The notes: generated by a model not told the origin, from the letters alone. A DNA stretch of 64,000 nt from Leptolyngbya sp. NIES-3755 (GCA_001548435.1 AP017308.1:1125030-1189029), one strand, 5' to 3'; shown: positions 36,734 to 47,676, numbered from the stretch's first letter. Numbers and translations are program-made.

Positions 36734-39184
36734 TTAATCTTTCTCTTGGTAGGAAATTTCTAGGTGCTCAGCCATTTTCGTGAGCAGCGTCGCTTCTTGG
36801 AATGGCTTCCAAACGAGATCATCGAATCCAGCGGCAAAAATGACGGTCGGATCAGTCTGAAACACGTTTGCTGTGAGAGCAATCAGAATCGGATCATTTA
36901 GATCTGAATACTCGATCTGCTGCTGTTGGCTCATCGCTCGAATTTGCTGCGCGATCATATATCCATCAATGTCAGGTAACTGTAGGTCAATCAGGAGTAT
37001 ATCAGGTTGGCACGATTTCCAATGCGCGATCGCATCTGTTCCGGTGTTCGTGGTTTGTACTTGAAAGCCGACTCGATCAAGCATTTGTTCTAAGAATCGG
37101 CAAATTTCAGCATTATCTTCAACAATTAATACGCGAATTGGCGGTTGATTCGATAGTAGCTTCCAAGAAGTTTGAGATCGAGGAGTTGAAGCTTCGATCG
37201 TGGATTCAAACGGCAAGGTTACTGTAAAAATACTTCCTTGCTCGATCGTGCTTTGAACCGAGATTTCGCCGCCCATTAATTGCACGAATCGCTGACTGAT
37301 TGAGAGTCCTAGCCCTGTCCCTTTTTGCAAATTTCGTCCTGCTTCGGCTTGAAAGAACGGCTGAAATAAATGGTTGAGTTCATCTGTGGCAATTCCAACT
37401 CCTGTGTCTATCACCCGAAAAACTAGCTGATTTTGTATGGCAGTGACTTGCAATTTCACCATGCCTTGATCAGTGAATTTCACCGCATTACTGAGTAGAT
37501 TAATCAAGATTTGGCGCAGCTTGCGGGAATCAGTGTTGATGAAATGTGGCAAATCTGGAGCATAGTCTGAAATGAAGGATAATTGTTTCGCGATCGCAGT
37601 TCCTCGAATCACAGTTTCCACAGTTCTGAGCAATTCAAATAGACTTGTGGGTTGAAGTTCGATCGATGTCGCTCCCGCTTCAATTTTCGCCAGTTCCAAA
37701 ACATCATTAATCAGATCTAATAAATGCTGTCCACTTCGATTGATAATTCCAATGTTTGTTTGTTCGTCAACATCCAATCGAGGCGAATATCTCAACAATT
37801 CACTAAATCCGAGAATCGCAGTTAAAGGCGTTCGGAGTTCATGACTCATCGAGGCTAGAAACATACTTTTCGCTTGATTAGCAGCATCAGCAGAAAGTTT
37901 TGCTTGTTCAAGTGCAATATTCTGGGTTTGAAGTGCTGCGGTACGCTCTAACACTTTTAGTTCTAACGCTTGATTGGCATCTTTTAACTGTCGCCAAACC
38001 CAGTAGGCTCGACTCACCGAAGCAGCACTAATCAATCCCACTAAAGGCGAAACCACGATCGCCCACCCACCGAGCAAGAACAATCCATAAGCACTAAATC
38101 CAAGCAGCAAAAACGCGATCGGAATCATTAACACCATACGACGAGACTGAAGCCGCCATCCGATCGCAGTTCCCACACTGCACCAAAATAAAATCCAGCC
38201 CCATTCCAAAGCTTCTGGCAGTCCAGACAGTGAAGTTCGTCCAGAGAGTGCTCCACTGATCAACTGTGCAGTCAAATTCGCGTGAATTTCCATGCCAAAC
38301 CAAGCTTCTTTCGGCTGCATCGAGTACGGCACATAAAAGCGATCGCCACTTACACTTTCAGCCGTAGAACCAATCAACACAATACGATCGCGCATTAGAT
38401 TGGCTGGAATTCGATTTGCCAACACATCCCGAATCGCAACTCTGGGAATGTTATTTTGAACTCTCAGATAGTTCGAGAGAATTTGAAATCCTCCCACATC
38501 AGCTCGAACATACCCACCACTATTTGATGGAATCGATCGATATGTTACCTTTCCGAGTCGAACCTCTCCGTTTGTCGATCGCTCTGGTTCAATCCCTTTG
38601 GTTTTGAGGTAGAACAGCGCTAACTTTGTTCCAAGTGCTAATCGAGTTTTGCCATTACGTTGAATTGAAATCAATGCGCGGCGAATTTTTCCATCCGCAT
38701 CCAGCACTAAATCACTGTTTCCCACCTGATCGCGATCGCGCAAAATTGGCGGCGGTTCAACCGAATCTCCCGTTGCATCTCCGATCGCTTTTGCCACTCC
38801 AATCAAATTCGGAGTCGAAGCATAGGTCTGCAATAGTTTCTGATGTCCAGGTTCGACCGGAAGATCGCGATAGAGATCTAAGCCAATTACAGTCGGACGC
38901 TGGCGTTTGATTGTTTCGATTGCGATCGACAAAGTTTGATCGCTCACTGGAAAGCGTTGTAGCTCAGACAAATCCGCCTCAGAAACAGTAACAAAGACAA
39001 TTGGAAGTTCGATCGCTTCAGGTGGGCGCAGTCGGAACCATTGATCGAGCATTGCCCACTCTAGTAACTGGAAAGCTCCCGTCCACTGTAAAGCGATCGT
39101 TGCGCTCGATAGACTGACTGCAATTGCTCCTAGTTTGGAGAATTGTCGCAAGCTTGGGATTCGCCTCGATCGCTTAAATATCAT
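36734..39184 (-). CDS. CHASE2 hybrid histidine kinase with receiver domain
   Basis: An 816-residue paralogue of the kinase at 14108: N-terminal anchor, CHASE2, three membrane segments, coiled coil, HisKA (phospho-His in SMSHELRTPL), HATPase (NLLSNAVKF, DTGVGI, GTGLGLS) and an added C-terminal receiver (VLIVEDNAE, Asp in LLIDLQLPDIDGY, Lys in VWKPF). The start at 39184 overlaps the DUF928 stop as ATGA, so I prefer it to the upstream frame start at 39256. Its CHASE2 domain would face the periplasm, where DUF928 and the haemagglutinin are exported. Downstream is a receiver-PAS protein. Confidence 0.88.
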   Translation of the reverse strand: MIFKRSRRIPSLRQFSKLGAIAVSLSSATIALQWTGAFQLLEWAMLDQWFRLRPPEAIELPIVFVTVSEADLSELQRFPVSDQTLSIAIETIKRQRPTVIGLDLYRDLPVEPGHQKLLQTYASTPNLIGVAKAIGDATGDSVEPPPILRDRDQVGNSDLVLDADGKIRRALISIQRNGKTRLALGTKLALFYLKTKGIEPERSTNGEVRLGKVTYRSIPSNSGGYVRADVGGFQILSNYLRVQNNIPRVAIRDVLANRIPANLMRDRIVLIGSTAESVSGDRFYVPYSMQPKEAWFGMEIHANLTAQLISGALSGRTSLSGLPEALEWGWILFWCSVGTAIGWRLQSRRMVLMIPIAFLLLGFSAYGLFLLGGWAIVVSPLVGLISAASVSRAYWVWRQLKDANQALELKVLERTAALQTQNIALEQAKLSADAANQAKSMFLASMSHELRTPLTAILGFSELLRYSPRLDVDEQTNIGIINRSGQHLLDLINDVLELAKIEAGATSIELQPTSLFELLRTVETVIRGTAIAKQLSFISDYAPDLPHFINTDSRKLRQILINLLSNAVKFTDQGMVKLQVTAIQNQLVFRVIDTGVGIATDELNHLFQPFFQAEAGRNLQKGTGLGLSISQRFVQLMGGEISVQSTIEQGSIFTVTLPFESTIEASTPRSQTSWKLLSNQPPIRVLIVEDNAEICRFLEQMLDRVGFQVQTTNTGTDAIAHWKSCQPDILLIDLQLPDIDGYMIAQQIRAMSQQQQIEYSDLNDPILIALTANVFQTDPTVIFAAGFDDLVWKPFQEATLLTKMAEHLEISYQEKD

Positions 39185-39885
39185 CGATTCACAATCGTTT
39201 GAGTGTGTGGAGCATTCATCTTTTCTAGTCCAGCAGTTTTGATTGTTTCTGACCAAAAGTTAGTAAACGGCTCAGAACTGGAAGGATTTGAATTGATTAG
39301 AACTGAAATTGCATCGTACCAGAATTGCGATCGAGCATAGAGCTTTGCCCGATCGAGATCTGTGCTTGCAAGATTCAGGTTTTGTTGAAATTGAACAGTC
39401 GGGGTTTGTCGCTGTATCCAACCTCCAACAACCCAATCTTCGGTTCGACGCTGAGGATTACACACTAGAGCAACAGTCCAATTGTAGGCTTGATTGAGGT
39501 TTAGAGCAGGAGCCGTTTCGGGGAGTGTAATTTTGACCAATCCGCTTTTGTTCTCGATCGCGATTTGAGTTTGGTAGACCCCTTTGCGTTGTCGATCGAA
39601 CAAACTAAATTCGAGTGTTTTTGCACGAGTCGAAGGCAGATAAACCCAAAATGTCGGATGCGCTTGTGTGGTTAAGCCGAGATAAGTTCTGGGAGCTAGA
39701 GCAGTGGGGATGTCACGATTGGAAGCGGCACAGGTCGGTTGTGAAGGACGAGAAGCCCCTCCTGCTGTGCTTCCAGGTGTTCCTTGTCCAGGCGGTGGAT
39801 CGAATGCACTTGCCAGCGTTATTTGGGCTTGACCCAAGAAGAAAACAATCAGAGCCGTAGTGAATGTAATTGAAAAGTTCATCAT
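39181..39885 (-). CDS. DUF928-family exported protein
   Basis: A 234-residue protein with a signal peptide (MMNFSITFTTALIVFFLGQAQITLASA). The mature start FDPPPGQGTPGSTAGGASR and the domain with YLGLTTQAHPTFWVYLP…FSLFD identify DUF928, a cyanobacterial periplasmic or surface family of unknown function. GGAGA lies 8-10 nt before the start. The gene is 17 nt after the CHAT gene and overlaps the CHASE2 hybrid kinase by 4 nt, so it is translated with both. It may be the ligand or partner of the CHASE2 sensor; that is inference. Confidence 0.8.
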   Translation of the reverse strand: MMNFSITFTTALIVFFLGQAQITLASAFDPPPGQGTPGSTAGGASRPSQPTCAASNRDIPTALAPRTYLGLTTQAHPTFWVYLPSTRAKTLEFSLFDRQRKGVYQTQIAIENKSGLVKITLPETAPALNLNQAYNWTVALVCNPQRRTEDWVVGGWIQRQTPTVQFQQNLNLASTDLDRAKLYARSQFWYDAISVLINSNPSSSEPFTNFWSETIKTAGLEKMNAPHTQTIVNR

Positions 39886-39902
39886 TGTTCAGTCTCCAAA
39901 CT

Positions 39903-42116
39903 TTATAACCAATTTCCAATCAAAGTAAACGCTGCCCAATAGTAGGGATGACCAAACTCTGAGGTTTTGAGCAAAGATAATTGAGCTTGGCGAACCGCTT
40001 CCGCTCTAGGTAATCGATCGCGAATTAAGCTCTGATAAAACTGAGTCACAAAGCTGGCAGTCGATCGATCATTCACCATCCAAAGCGAAGCTAAGATACT
40101 CCGCGCTCCCGATCGAATCGCAACTCCAGCAATTCCCAATGCTGCTCGATCGTCGCCTTCTGCGGTTTGACACGCACTTAAGACTAAAAGTTCGATCGGG
40201 AAAACATCAGAAACATCTCGCTGAGTGAGGAGCGATCGCAGATTTTCGACCGTCAATCGCCCATCCCAAGTTTGGATGAATGTACTGTCAGAACTAGAGC
40301 TAAATTGTCCATGAGTCGCAAGATGCACGATCGAGAAAGGTTTGGATTGAAGTTGTTTCTGCAAGGCTTTGTTCGTAAAAGCTTCATTTTTTAGCACAGT
40401 TGCATTGATAGTTTTTGCAATTTGAATCACCTCCTGTTGTACTCCCGGTAGTGCGACTGCTCCCTGATTGGCTTCGCTCAGTCCTGCGACTAATGCAGTT
40501 AGATTCTGTCTAGGTAACGGTCGAGGACTGAACAGTTCTAAACTGGGTGTGACTGCGATCGCATATTGCTCGATCAAGTACTGCTGTCCGGTGTGCAATG
40601 CAGCGATCGGAATATTTCTCAACGAACCATCCAGCACAAACACCAATGTTTTAATCGATTTAAGCTCGGTTGCGACGGGTTGAATCAACCAGCGATAGAG
40701 TTCTTGAGCAATCGACAATCGTTCAGATTCAAAAGAAGTCGATCGCATCGATTGAATCATTCGATCGATCCCTGCTTCAATGTCGGCACGGGGTAGAACA
40801 GTGGAATACCGTTTTAGAGGCTGATTTGGTAGAGAGACAATCACCTCTAATCGATCGCTCAAAATAATCGGATAAAAGATCGCAGCAGTTCGATCGATTT
40901 GATCAATCTGACGCGCCACAGCCGTTAAACAAGCCTCGCGAAAGAAATTGTTCAGTTCTTCGAGTTGTAGTGATTCGATCACTTGTCGCGCTTGAACTAA
41001 ATTCGGCTCAGAACCTTGCTGAATCAATAAATCAACAAATTCACGGTACACAGGTTCAACTTGCTCTTTGAAGGAGAATTGAACATCAGAAGCGATCGAG
41101 ACTAAATCATTTCGCAAGCTCTCTAAAGTTTTGACTGCATTGGAATATGCGATCGTGGCTTCTGATTGATTTCCTAATTTTCTCCAGAGTCTTCCGGTTT
41201 GCCATTGCCATTGATAGAGAATGTCCGGTGCATTGATTTGTTCTGCGATCGACAATGCTTTTTCAGTTAATTGCTGCGCTTCTTTCCACTGTTGCGATCG
41301 TTCATACAGAGAAGCTAAACGTCCGATCGCGTAAGATTCTGCTCTTGGATTTTTCAGAGTTTGAGATTGTTGAATTGCGATCGCAAATTGTTCCGCTGCG
41401 GATTTTTTAGAAGAAAGTTTTGATAAACAATCGGCAAATTCAATGCGAGCATAGATTGTTCTAGAGTTAAGCGGAAGCGTTTCGAGCGTTGATCGTAGTT
41501 CAGATAGTAATTTCTCCGCTTCAGACCGACGCTCTAATCGCATTAACAACTTAAACTGTTGTAGCTGGGCTGGAAACTGTATCTCACTCGAAAGTTTTGC
41601 TGCTTGTTGAAATCGAGCGAGAGCAGGCTCTAATTGTTGCTGTGCAAGCAGCGTGTTCCCTAGCTGAAATTGTGCCGCCTGAATCCCAAATGGATCAGTA
41701 CTGATTGAAAGACTTTGTTCAAGTACCGCCTGAGATTGCTTGAATTCTCCCACTAATCTCAAAACACTACCGAAAGTGAGTAATCCATTCGCTTTCAGAC
41801 TAGAATTCGATTGTTGTGAAAGTGGAGGCTGGATCTCAGTCAGTAATGCTTTTGCGCGACGAAATGCACCCAGAGATTGAAGTGCTTTCGCTTGATTCAG
41901 TTGAGTGCCCAAAGCTTCAGTTTGTCGATCGCTTTGTCGATACAGTTTTTCTGCTTGCTCCCACGATCGAAGGGCGCTTTCTGCATTGCCCTGTTCGAGG
42001 AATTGTTGAGCTTGATTATCAAGGATCTGCGCTTCAGACAAAGAAGCAAATGTCGATCGACTAATTCCCAAAACGATCAAACATCCCAAGAGAAAACACA
42101 GCAAAAATCGCTTCAT
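39903..42116 (-). CDS. exported TPR-CHAT protease-like protein
   Basis: A 737-residue protein with a signal peptide (MKRFLLCFLLGCLIVLG…), about eight TPR-like helical repeats (25-340) and a C-terminal CHAT domain (about 430-737). The caspase-type dyad is visible as His602 in HLATHGQF and Cys649 in VLSACQTAEGD. CHAT proteins are cysteine peptidases or peptidase-like switches. The start at 42116 overlaps the haemagglutinin stop by ATGA. Its substrate could be the surface haemagglutinin or a periplasmic partner. The longer frame from 42134 is less likely. Confidence 0.85.
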   Translation of the reverse strand: MKRFLLCFLLGCLIVLGISRSTFASLSEAQILDNQAQQFLEQGNAESALRSWEQAEKLYRQSDRQTEALGTQLNQAKALQSLGAFRRAKALLTEIQPPLSQQSNSSLKANGLLTFGSVLRLVGEFKQSQAVLEQSLSISTDPFGIQAAQFQLGNTLLAQQQLEPALARFQQAAKLSSEIQFPAQLQQFKLLMRLERRSEAEKLLSELRSTLETLPLNSRTIYARIEFADCLSKLSSKKSAAEQFAIAIQQSQTLKNPRAESYAIGRLASLYERSQQWKEAQQLTEKALSIAEQINAPDILYQWQWQTGRLWRKLGNQSEATIAYSNAVKTLESLRNDLVSIASDVQFSFKEQVEPVYREFVDLLIQQGSEPNLVQARQVIESLQLEELNNFFREACLTAVARQIDQIDRTAAIFYPIILSDRLEVIVSLPNQPLKRYSTVLPRADIEAGIDRMIQSMRSTSFESERLSIAQELYRWLIQPVATELKSIKTLVFVLDGSLRNIPIAALHTGQQYLIEQYAIAVTPSLELFSPRPLPRQNLTALVAGLSEANQGAVALPGVQQEVIQIAKTINATVLKNEAFTNKALQKQLQSKPFSIVHLATHGQFSSSSDSTFIQTWDGRLTVENLRSLLTQRDVSDVFPIELLVLSACQTAEGDDRAALGIAGVAIRSGARSILASLWMVNDRSTASFVTQFYQSLIRDRLPRAEAVRQAQLSLLKTSEFGHPYYWAAFTLIGNWL

Positions 42117-44920
42117 GGTCTTTCTCCTGCACAAGTTGGAACCGTGGGCTGCACAACCGTTCCTGCAACGAGCGCAACCGTTCCATCTGCATTCCTAATC
42201 CAGTGAGTGGCTTCAACAAGACTGTTTGATTCCGTTGGAGTAGAAGCGATCTCATTTCCCGAATTTCTCCAAACGGGTGTAGCATTCAAAGCTTCAGTCG
42301 GATCAGGTGGAAGTCCGCCTTTCCCAGTCACAACAAAGCTATTTGCTCTCGATCGAGGTGAACAAGTCTGAGCAATCTGATTCGAGCTATCAACAAGCTG
42401 CGGAACTTCTTGCACTTTCTGATCTGGCTCAGTGTTCAATGTATTCAGCCTAACTGTTCCATCTAAGCCAAACTCAGAACTCGCAGTGATATCACTCAAT
42501 CCAGTCGGTTGTTCAGAGAGTGAAAATCCAAGCAGCGATCGAGTCGTAATTTGAATGTTTCCGCCCCGTCCTCGAACTGCATTCGCAGTAATGTCACTGT
42601 TCTCATTCGGAACTGCCAAAATAAATCCGCTCGTTGTGATGTCGATGTTACCGCCGTTTCCACTTCCATTTGCAGTTGCAGAAATTTGACTGTTTCGACG
42701 CAATCTGAGAAAGTCCTGTGAAGTTAGTGAAATGTTGCCCCCTTCGCCGCTGTCTGTTTTAGCCAAAATATTTCCTCGATCGAGCAACACATTTCCCGCA
42801 TCAATCCGAATCCGTCCACCATCCCCCGTTCCTTGACTATCAACCGAGATTCGTCCATGGTTAGAGACTGTTAGATCGCGAGTATCGATCGCAATATTTC
42901 CCCCGATTCCACTCGATTGGGGTGAAGTGCTGGCAAAAATCCCGCTAACTGACTGGCTTCCGCGTCTAAATTTGCCATAAAAATCAATTTCTCCTTCACG
43001 AAACTGATTCAAACGAGCACTGTAAAAGGGATCATCTCCAGCAATTTGAATCTGATTTGCAGTCACTTGGATTGTTCCTGCTGCTCCCTGTGATGAAGTC
43101 GAAACACTTAATTTGCCGCCGTTTAGTAGATTGAGTTGATCCGCATTAATAGTAATCACACCGCCTCGCCCCCGGCTTGAAATTGAGATCGGATCAGCCG
43201 TAATCGCATCAATCTCTGCACCTTGCTGAATTGTGAGCGATCGCGCATTGATTGTAATGTTTCCGCCGCTGCTATTCTGAGTCGTGCTGCTAAAAATGCC
43301 GCTCTGAGTTCCGCCCACAAACGAGGGAGCAGTCGTCGAAAGGACAGTGCTGAAATCTGGAGAATACCTGAACAATGAAAACGGATATCCAGTCAAATTT
43401 ACGCCTTCAATCAGAACCGTATCTGCGTTGACGAAGACATTTCCCGCATTGCCATCTCCCGATGTGAGCGTACTGATTTGAGCACCATTCGCTAAACGAA
43501 TCAACCGAGCCGTCAAGATAATGTCTTGTCCACGCCCGATCGATTCAGGTTGCAGCGCGGAAGTAATATCTGAGGCTTCTAAGTTGATCGAATCTTGTGC
43601 GGTGATGCGAATCGTATTTGCAGTTCCTTGTCCTCCTTCCAAACCGGACGCGATCGTAGAAAGTCGCAGAAACAGCGATCGAGCATCAATATCAATTCTG
43701 CCTGCATTGCCGCTTCCATTTCCAAAGATTTGGCTACTAATCGAACTGGTATCTAGCGTGATGTTGCCTCGAACATTCAAGTCGATATTCCCACCATTGC
43801 CTGTTGCTAATCGACTGGGAGAACGCTGCCCAAAATTCGCCTCTCCAACACCCGACGAGATTTCACCCCGGTTCCGCATCGTGATCGAGCCTGCATTGAT
43901 TGTAATGTTACCCTTCGTACCAAGTGCTTCGGTTGGAAAGCCTGAAGGTTTAATCTGTGTTGTGATCGGTGCAAACCAATCGGCTCCACCGTCTAGCACT
44001 AGATCGTCTCGGAGATTGATGGTAATGTTGCCCGATTCTCCGATCGCTTGAAAGGATAACCCCGTTTCAATCCCAGCACCGAGTAGATCGAGAGAATTAG
44101 CCTCGATCGTGACATCGCCCGCATTGCCCTGTCCTCGACTAAACGCATAAAGTCCTGGATAACCAAAGCGTTCGGGGCTTCTTTGCCAGATGATGTCATT
44201 GCCCGCAGTCACTTCTAAGTTTCCTGCATTGCCCACACTGTTATCGGTAACGGTGCTGTAGGCTGCACTATCTCTCGCAATAATATCTCGTCCTGCATTC
44301 AGTCGAATGTTGCCAGCATCGCCAAATCCTGGATAGAAATTACTGCTACCAAAGCTAAGTTGTCGTATTCCATAGCTGTGACTAATCATCAAATCGCTCA
44401 GTCCGGTCGAGCTTGATAGCGCAGTTTGATTGAGCAAAATCGAGTTTCCAGCCTCGATCGTCATGTCTCCTGCCCTACCCCTAGAGCCAAAGATCTTGCT
44501 AGAAATAATGTCGCCTTGATTGATCTCTACATTCTGTCCAGCATTGAGGCGAATCGCTCCCGAATTCCCTGATCCAAACTTCAAGCTAAACAATGTTCCA
44601 TCATTCAGAAAGATGCTGCCGTTCTGACTGGTAAGCTGAATATCGCCGCTACGATTTCCAAGAAACCCTCCAGAACTGCTAATATTCTGAACTCTGATGT
44701 CTCCTGCTGCATTCAGCGTCACAAAGTTACCGTTTCTACCCGATACATCTGCAAACGCTGAAATATTTCTATTGCTTGCATCGATCGCGCCTCTGCGACT
44801 GGTAATCTGAACACTGCCTGCGTTTCCAAACCCGCTCACTGTCTGAATGTTACCGAGTTGAATATCTCCTGTTGCGCTCAGTTGAACATTTCCACTGTCT
44901 TGCTGACCACGGGTAAGGAG
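42113..44920 (-). pseudogene. 3' part of TpsA/filamentous haemagglutinin-type gene split by ISAs1
   Basis: This part encodes about 935 residues of repeated beta-helix units rich in Gly, Asn and Ser (GGNIDITTSG, GNITINAGS-like turns), ending with a short Cys-containing tail (CSPRSRANSF…CAGERP). It joins in frame to the upstream half at 46072-47441 when the IS and one 11-bp repeat are removed. The stop overlaps the CHAT gene start. Left as it is, the downstream half lacks the secretion signal and would be expressed, if at all, from inside the IS. Confidence 0.85.
44910..44920. repeat. target site duplication of ISAs1 copy 2
   Basis: CGGGTAAGGAG occurs directly before the IS (44910-44920) and directly after it (46072-46082). 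If the IS end includes one more base, the duplication is 9 bp; the sum removed is the same. Confidence 0.85.
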
Positions 44921-46071
44921 CAGGGCTGATTCATTGGTGGTAGAAAAGCGAGAATTAAGGAGTTGCGTTTGCTCTAACCCACCATGAGCTTGATTGATCA
45001 CCTCAAACAAATCCGAGATTATCGCACTCAACCTCAGTATCCGTTATGGGTGATTTTGGTCTTGATTTTAATGGGCACGATGAGTGGCTGTTTGGGCTAC
45101 CGCGCATTAGAAGATTTTGTGGAGCGACATCAAGCCGCGCTTCTTGCCGTCATGAAGCTTCCACACAAGCGCTTACCCTCATACTCGACGATTCGGCGAA
45201 CAATGGTGCGGGTCGATTTTGTTGCCTTAACGAATGCCTTTAACGCTTGGGCACAAGAGACAATTTCCGTTCCAGAGCAAACTGCGATTGCGGTAGATGG
45301 CAAGAGTATCAAAGCCAGTGTCGAGGAGTATGATAGTGCCTACCAAGATTTTGTCGCAGTTGTCTCTGCATTTTGTACTCAGCTCGGAGTCGTGATTGGA
45401 CTTCAAGCGAGACACAATGGCAGTGAAAGCGAGATTACAACCGTGCAAACCCTGTTGGAGGTCTTGCAAGTTCAAGGGGTGTGTTTCAGTATGGATGCCT
45501 TGCACACCCAAAAAAACCGTTGAGCAAATCATCGACCGTGGCAATGACTACGTGATTGCCGTCAAGAAGAATCAACCCAAGCTTTACGAATGGATTGCAA
45601 CCCAGTTTGAGCAGCATCCTGCTGATAGCATCGCAGATGACATTGAACATACGAGAAACCGCACCACGCAGCGCACGGTCAGTGTTCTGAAACCCCTGCC
45701 TGGATTGGATGCAGCTTGGGTAGGTGTGCAGCGCTTGATTCGCGTCGAGCGCACGGGTATTCGTGGCGCTGAGCCAGTTCACGAAACCATGTTCTACTTT
45801 AGTTCCTTGGCGACGGATGCCGAAGAACTGAGCCGTCGTGTCCGAGAGCATTGGCACATTGAGAATCGCCTCCACTATCCGAAAGATGTCGTCATGCGTG
45901 AGGACATCGCTCCGCTCTGTGATGGCTATGCTCCAGCTAATTTTGCAATCCTCCGCACAATCGCCCTTAACTTGTTTCGATTGCATGGTTTTGCCTCCAT
46001 CACGAAAGGCATTCGTCATCTGGCTCACAACATTTCTCACCTCTTTTCTTTTCTTCAATGAATCAGCCCTG
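44921..46071 (+). mobile_element. ISAs1-family insertion sequence, copy 2 (1151 bp)
   Basis: It has the same length, 16-bp inverted ends and identical ORF products as the copy at 4482-5632, in the opposite orientation. It is inserted in the haemagglutinin-type gene with an 11-bp duplication, so unlike copy 1 it is a clean insertion. Confidence 0.92.
44984..46061 (+). CDS. ISAs1-family transposase, in two overlapping frames
   Basis: The first frame (44984-45523) and second frame (within 45396-46061) give the two halves of a DDE transposase, with the change of frame at the A7 run 45510-45516. The second frame is +1 relative to the first. The arrangement is the same as in copy 1. Either ribosomal or polymerase slippage on A7 makes a full protein, or the element is non-autonomous. 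Confidence 0.8.
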
Positions 46072-47441
46072 CGGGTAAGGAGTCCTTCAAGTAGATTGAG
46101 CGTTCCACCTGCATCGATCGTAATGTTTCCGCCATTCTTAAAGCTACTTGCAGTGTTGATATAAGGAACATCAACATTACCTTGAGCCAAAATCTTTGTG
46201 TCTCCTCCATTTTCATAGATTGAGAAACCAAGAAGAACATTATTGATATTCACATTGCTACGACTGTCGATCGCAAGATTTAGCCCTCTTGTAAAGATAG
46301 CAACCGCATTGATTCCAGCATTTAGATTGATATTGCCAGGTAACGCCAAATTCGGCTCAAATTGGTTCGTAATCAGCGTGTTTCCAATTCGGGAATTTCC
46401 GAAAATATCAGCAAACGAAATTCCACCAATCTGAATGTCTGAGCGTGTTGGTGTCGCGTTCCCGTTCAGATTTAGAATTTCTGGTCTGACTCCTGCTCGA
46501 ATGTCGATCGTCAGTTCCGTTTGAGAATTGATCGCAAAGTTCGTTCCATCCGATAATGTCACCCTATCAACCGTTCCATTGCCTACACTATCAATCCGAA
46601 TGCCATTAGGAATGTTGATCGATCCTCCTGCCAAAATTTGCAGAGAAGCACCTTGATAACGCCCAAAATTAACATCCCCAAGCGATCGAATCCTAGTACC
46701 ACCAGAACTAATCAAGCTTCCTAAGCTACTGTTGAAATCCTCAATCCAAAAGCTTCCGCCTGTATTAAACTGAGCATTGCTAGTAATAGGATTTGTCGAT
46801 CGTAGAATCAAATCCTGTCCGGCATTGATCTGTCCCTCTAGCTGCAACTGATCAGACTGTAAGGTAAATGTTTGAGGAACTGTGAGAATTCCCTGATTGA
46901 CGATCGTGCTTCCCGACAGTGGAATTCCCAATCCAATCGGAACACTAATTGTTAACAGTGGCGGCGCTTGCGGATTGGTCGCACTATAGTCACCTTGACT
47001 TCCAAACGTCAATCGATCTCCAGTACTCGCTGCAAACGATCCACCAATGTTCAATCTGGCATTTGCTCCAAATAGGATTCCATTCGGATTCAGCAGAAAG
47101 AAATTTGCCGCACCATTAGTTTGGATCAGACCATCGATCGTAGAAAGATTTCCACCTGTAACACGGGTAAAAATATTCTGAATGCTCAGATCATTGTTAA
47201 AAATCGCAGAACCGCCTGTTGGGACTGAGAATTCGCTGAAACTGTGGAATAAATTATCTTGAACTCTCGTTCCTCCCGTAATCAGCGATCGAGGATTTTG
47301 AGTTTCAACGATCGAGGAATTCGGAAGCGTTGTATCAGGTGTAATTTGAGCAACTGCGGGAGAACTTAGAGCGATCAAGGCGATCCCACAGTTCGTTAGA
47401 AAATATTGTTTTAAATTCAAGCCATTCATCATCCTGGACAC
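46072..47441 (-). pseudogene. 5' part of TpsA/filamentous haemagglutinin-type gene split by ISAs1
   Basis: About 450 residues: signal peptide (FLTNCGIALIALSSPAVAQ), then the two-partner-secretion domain with DNLFHSFSEFSV, IFNNDLSIQNIFTRVTGG and LLNPNGILFG, the NPNG(I/L) type motif of TpsA proteins. TpsA proteins leave the cell through a dedicated TpsB outer-membrane pore and act as adhesins or toxins. No TpsB is in this window. The intact protein would have 1388 residues from the GTG at 47441; ATG codons at 47432 and 47429 are alternatives. The IS cuts it after GLLTR. Confidence 0.85.
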
Positions 47442-47587
47442 GCACTTTTACGTGTCAAACAGAGCACACAAACACCTCCTACATCCTTTATCTGATGGAA
47501 CCCGGAAAGACTACAAGGTGGGAAAAGTAACAAAAGTCATCTCTTCAGCGGATATCACTGATTGTGCTGAATTGAGGTAAGACAAAC

Positions 47588-47676
47588 GACTGAACGTTCC
47601 GGTTGAGCGGCAGCAGGGCGACCACAACGATAGACGAAAAGACTCTCATCTGTCCGCTCCAACCGGATTGTTAGAC
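47588..47676 (-). other. attC-like hairpin after toxin-antitoxin genes
   Basis: On the minus strand, GTCTAAC (an R''-type RYYYAAC box holding the toxin stop codon) is followed by CCGGTTGGAGCGG and, after a 43-nt loop, CCGCTCAACCGG. The arms pair with one extra unpaired G, like the extrahelical base of integron attC sites. The far core box reads GTTCAGT where GTTRRRY is expected, so the site is degenerate or only attC-like. Confidence 0.5.

Noticed and set aside
45486-47441. 651-residue frame spanning the haemagglutinin N-terminus and the IS
   Set aside because: The last 200 residues are the antisense of the transposase; the frame is an accident of the insertion.
29647-47441. TpsB pore or Che gene cluster next to the haemagglutinin or the chemoreceptor
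   Set aside because: No FhaC/ShlB-type barrel, CheA or CheW relative is encoded in the window.
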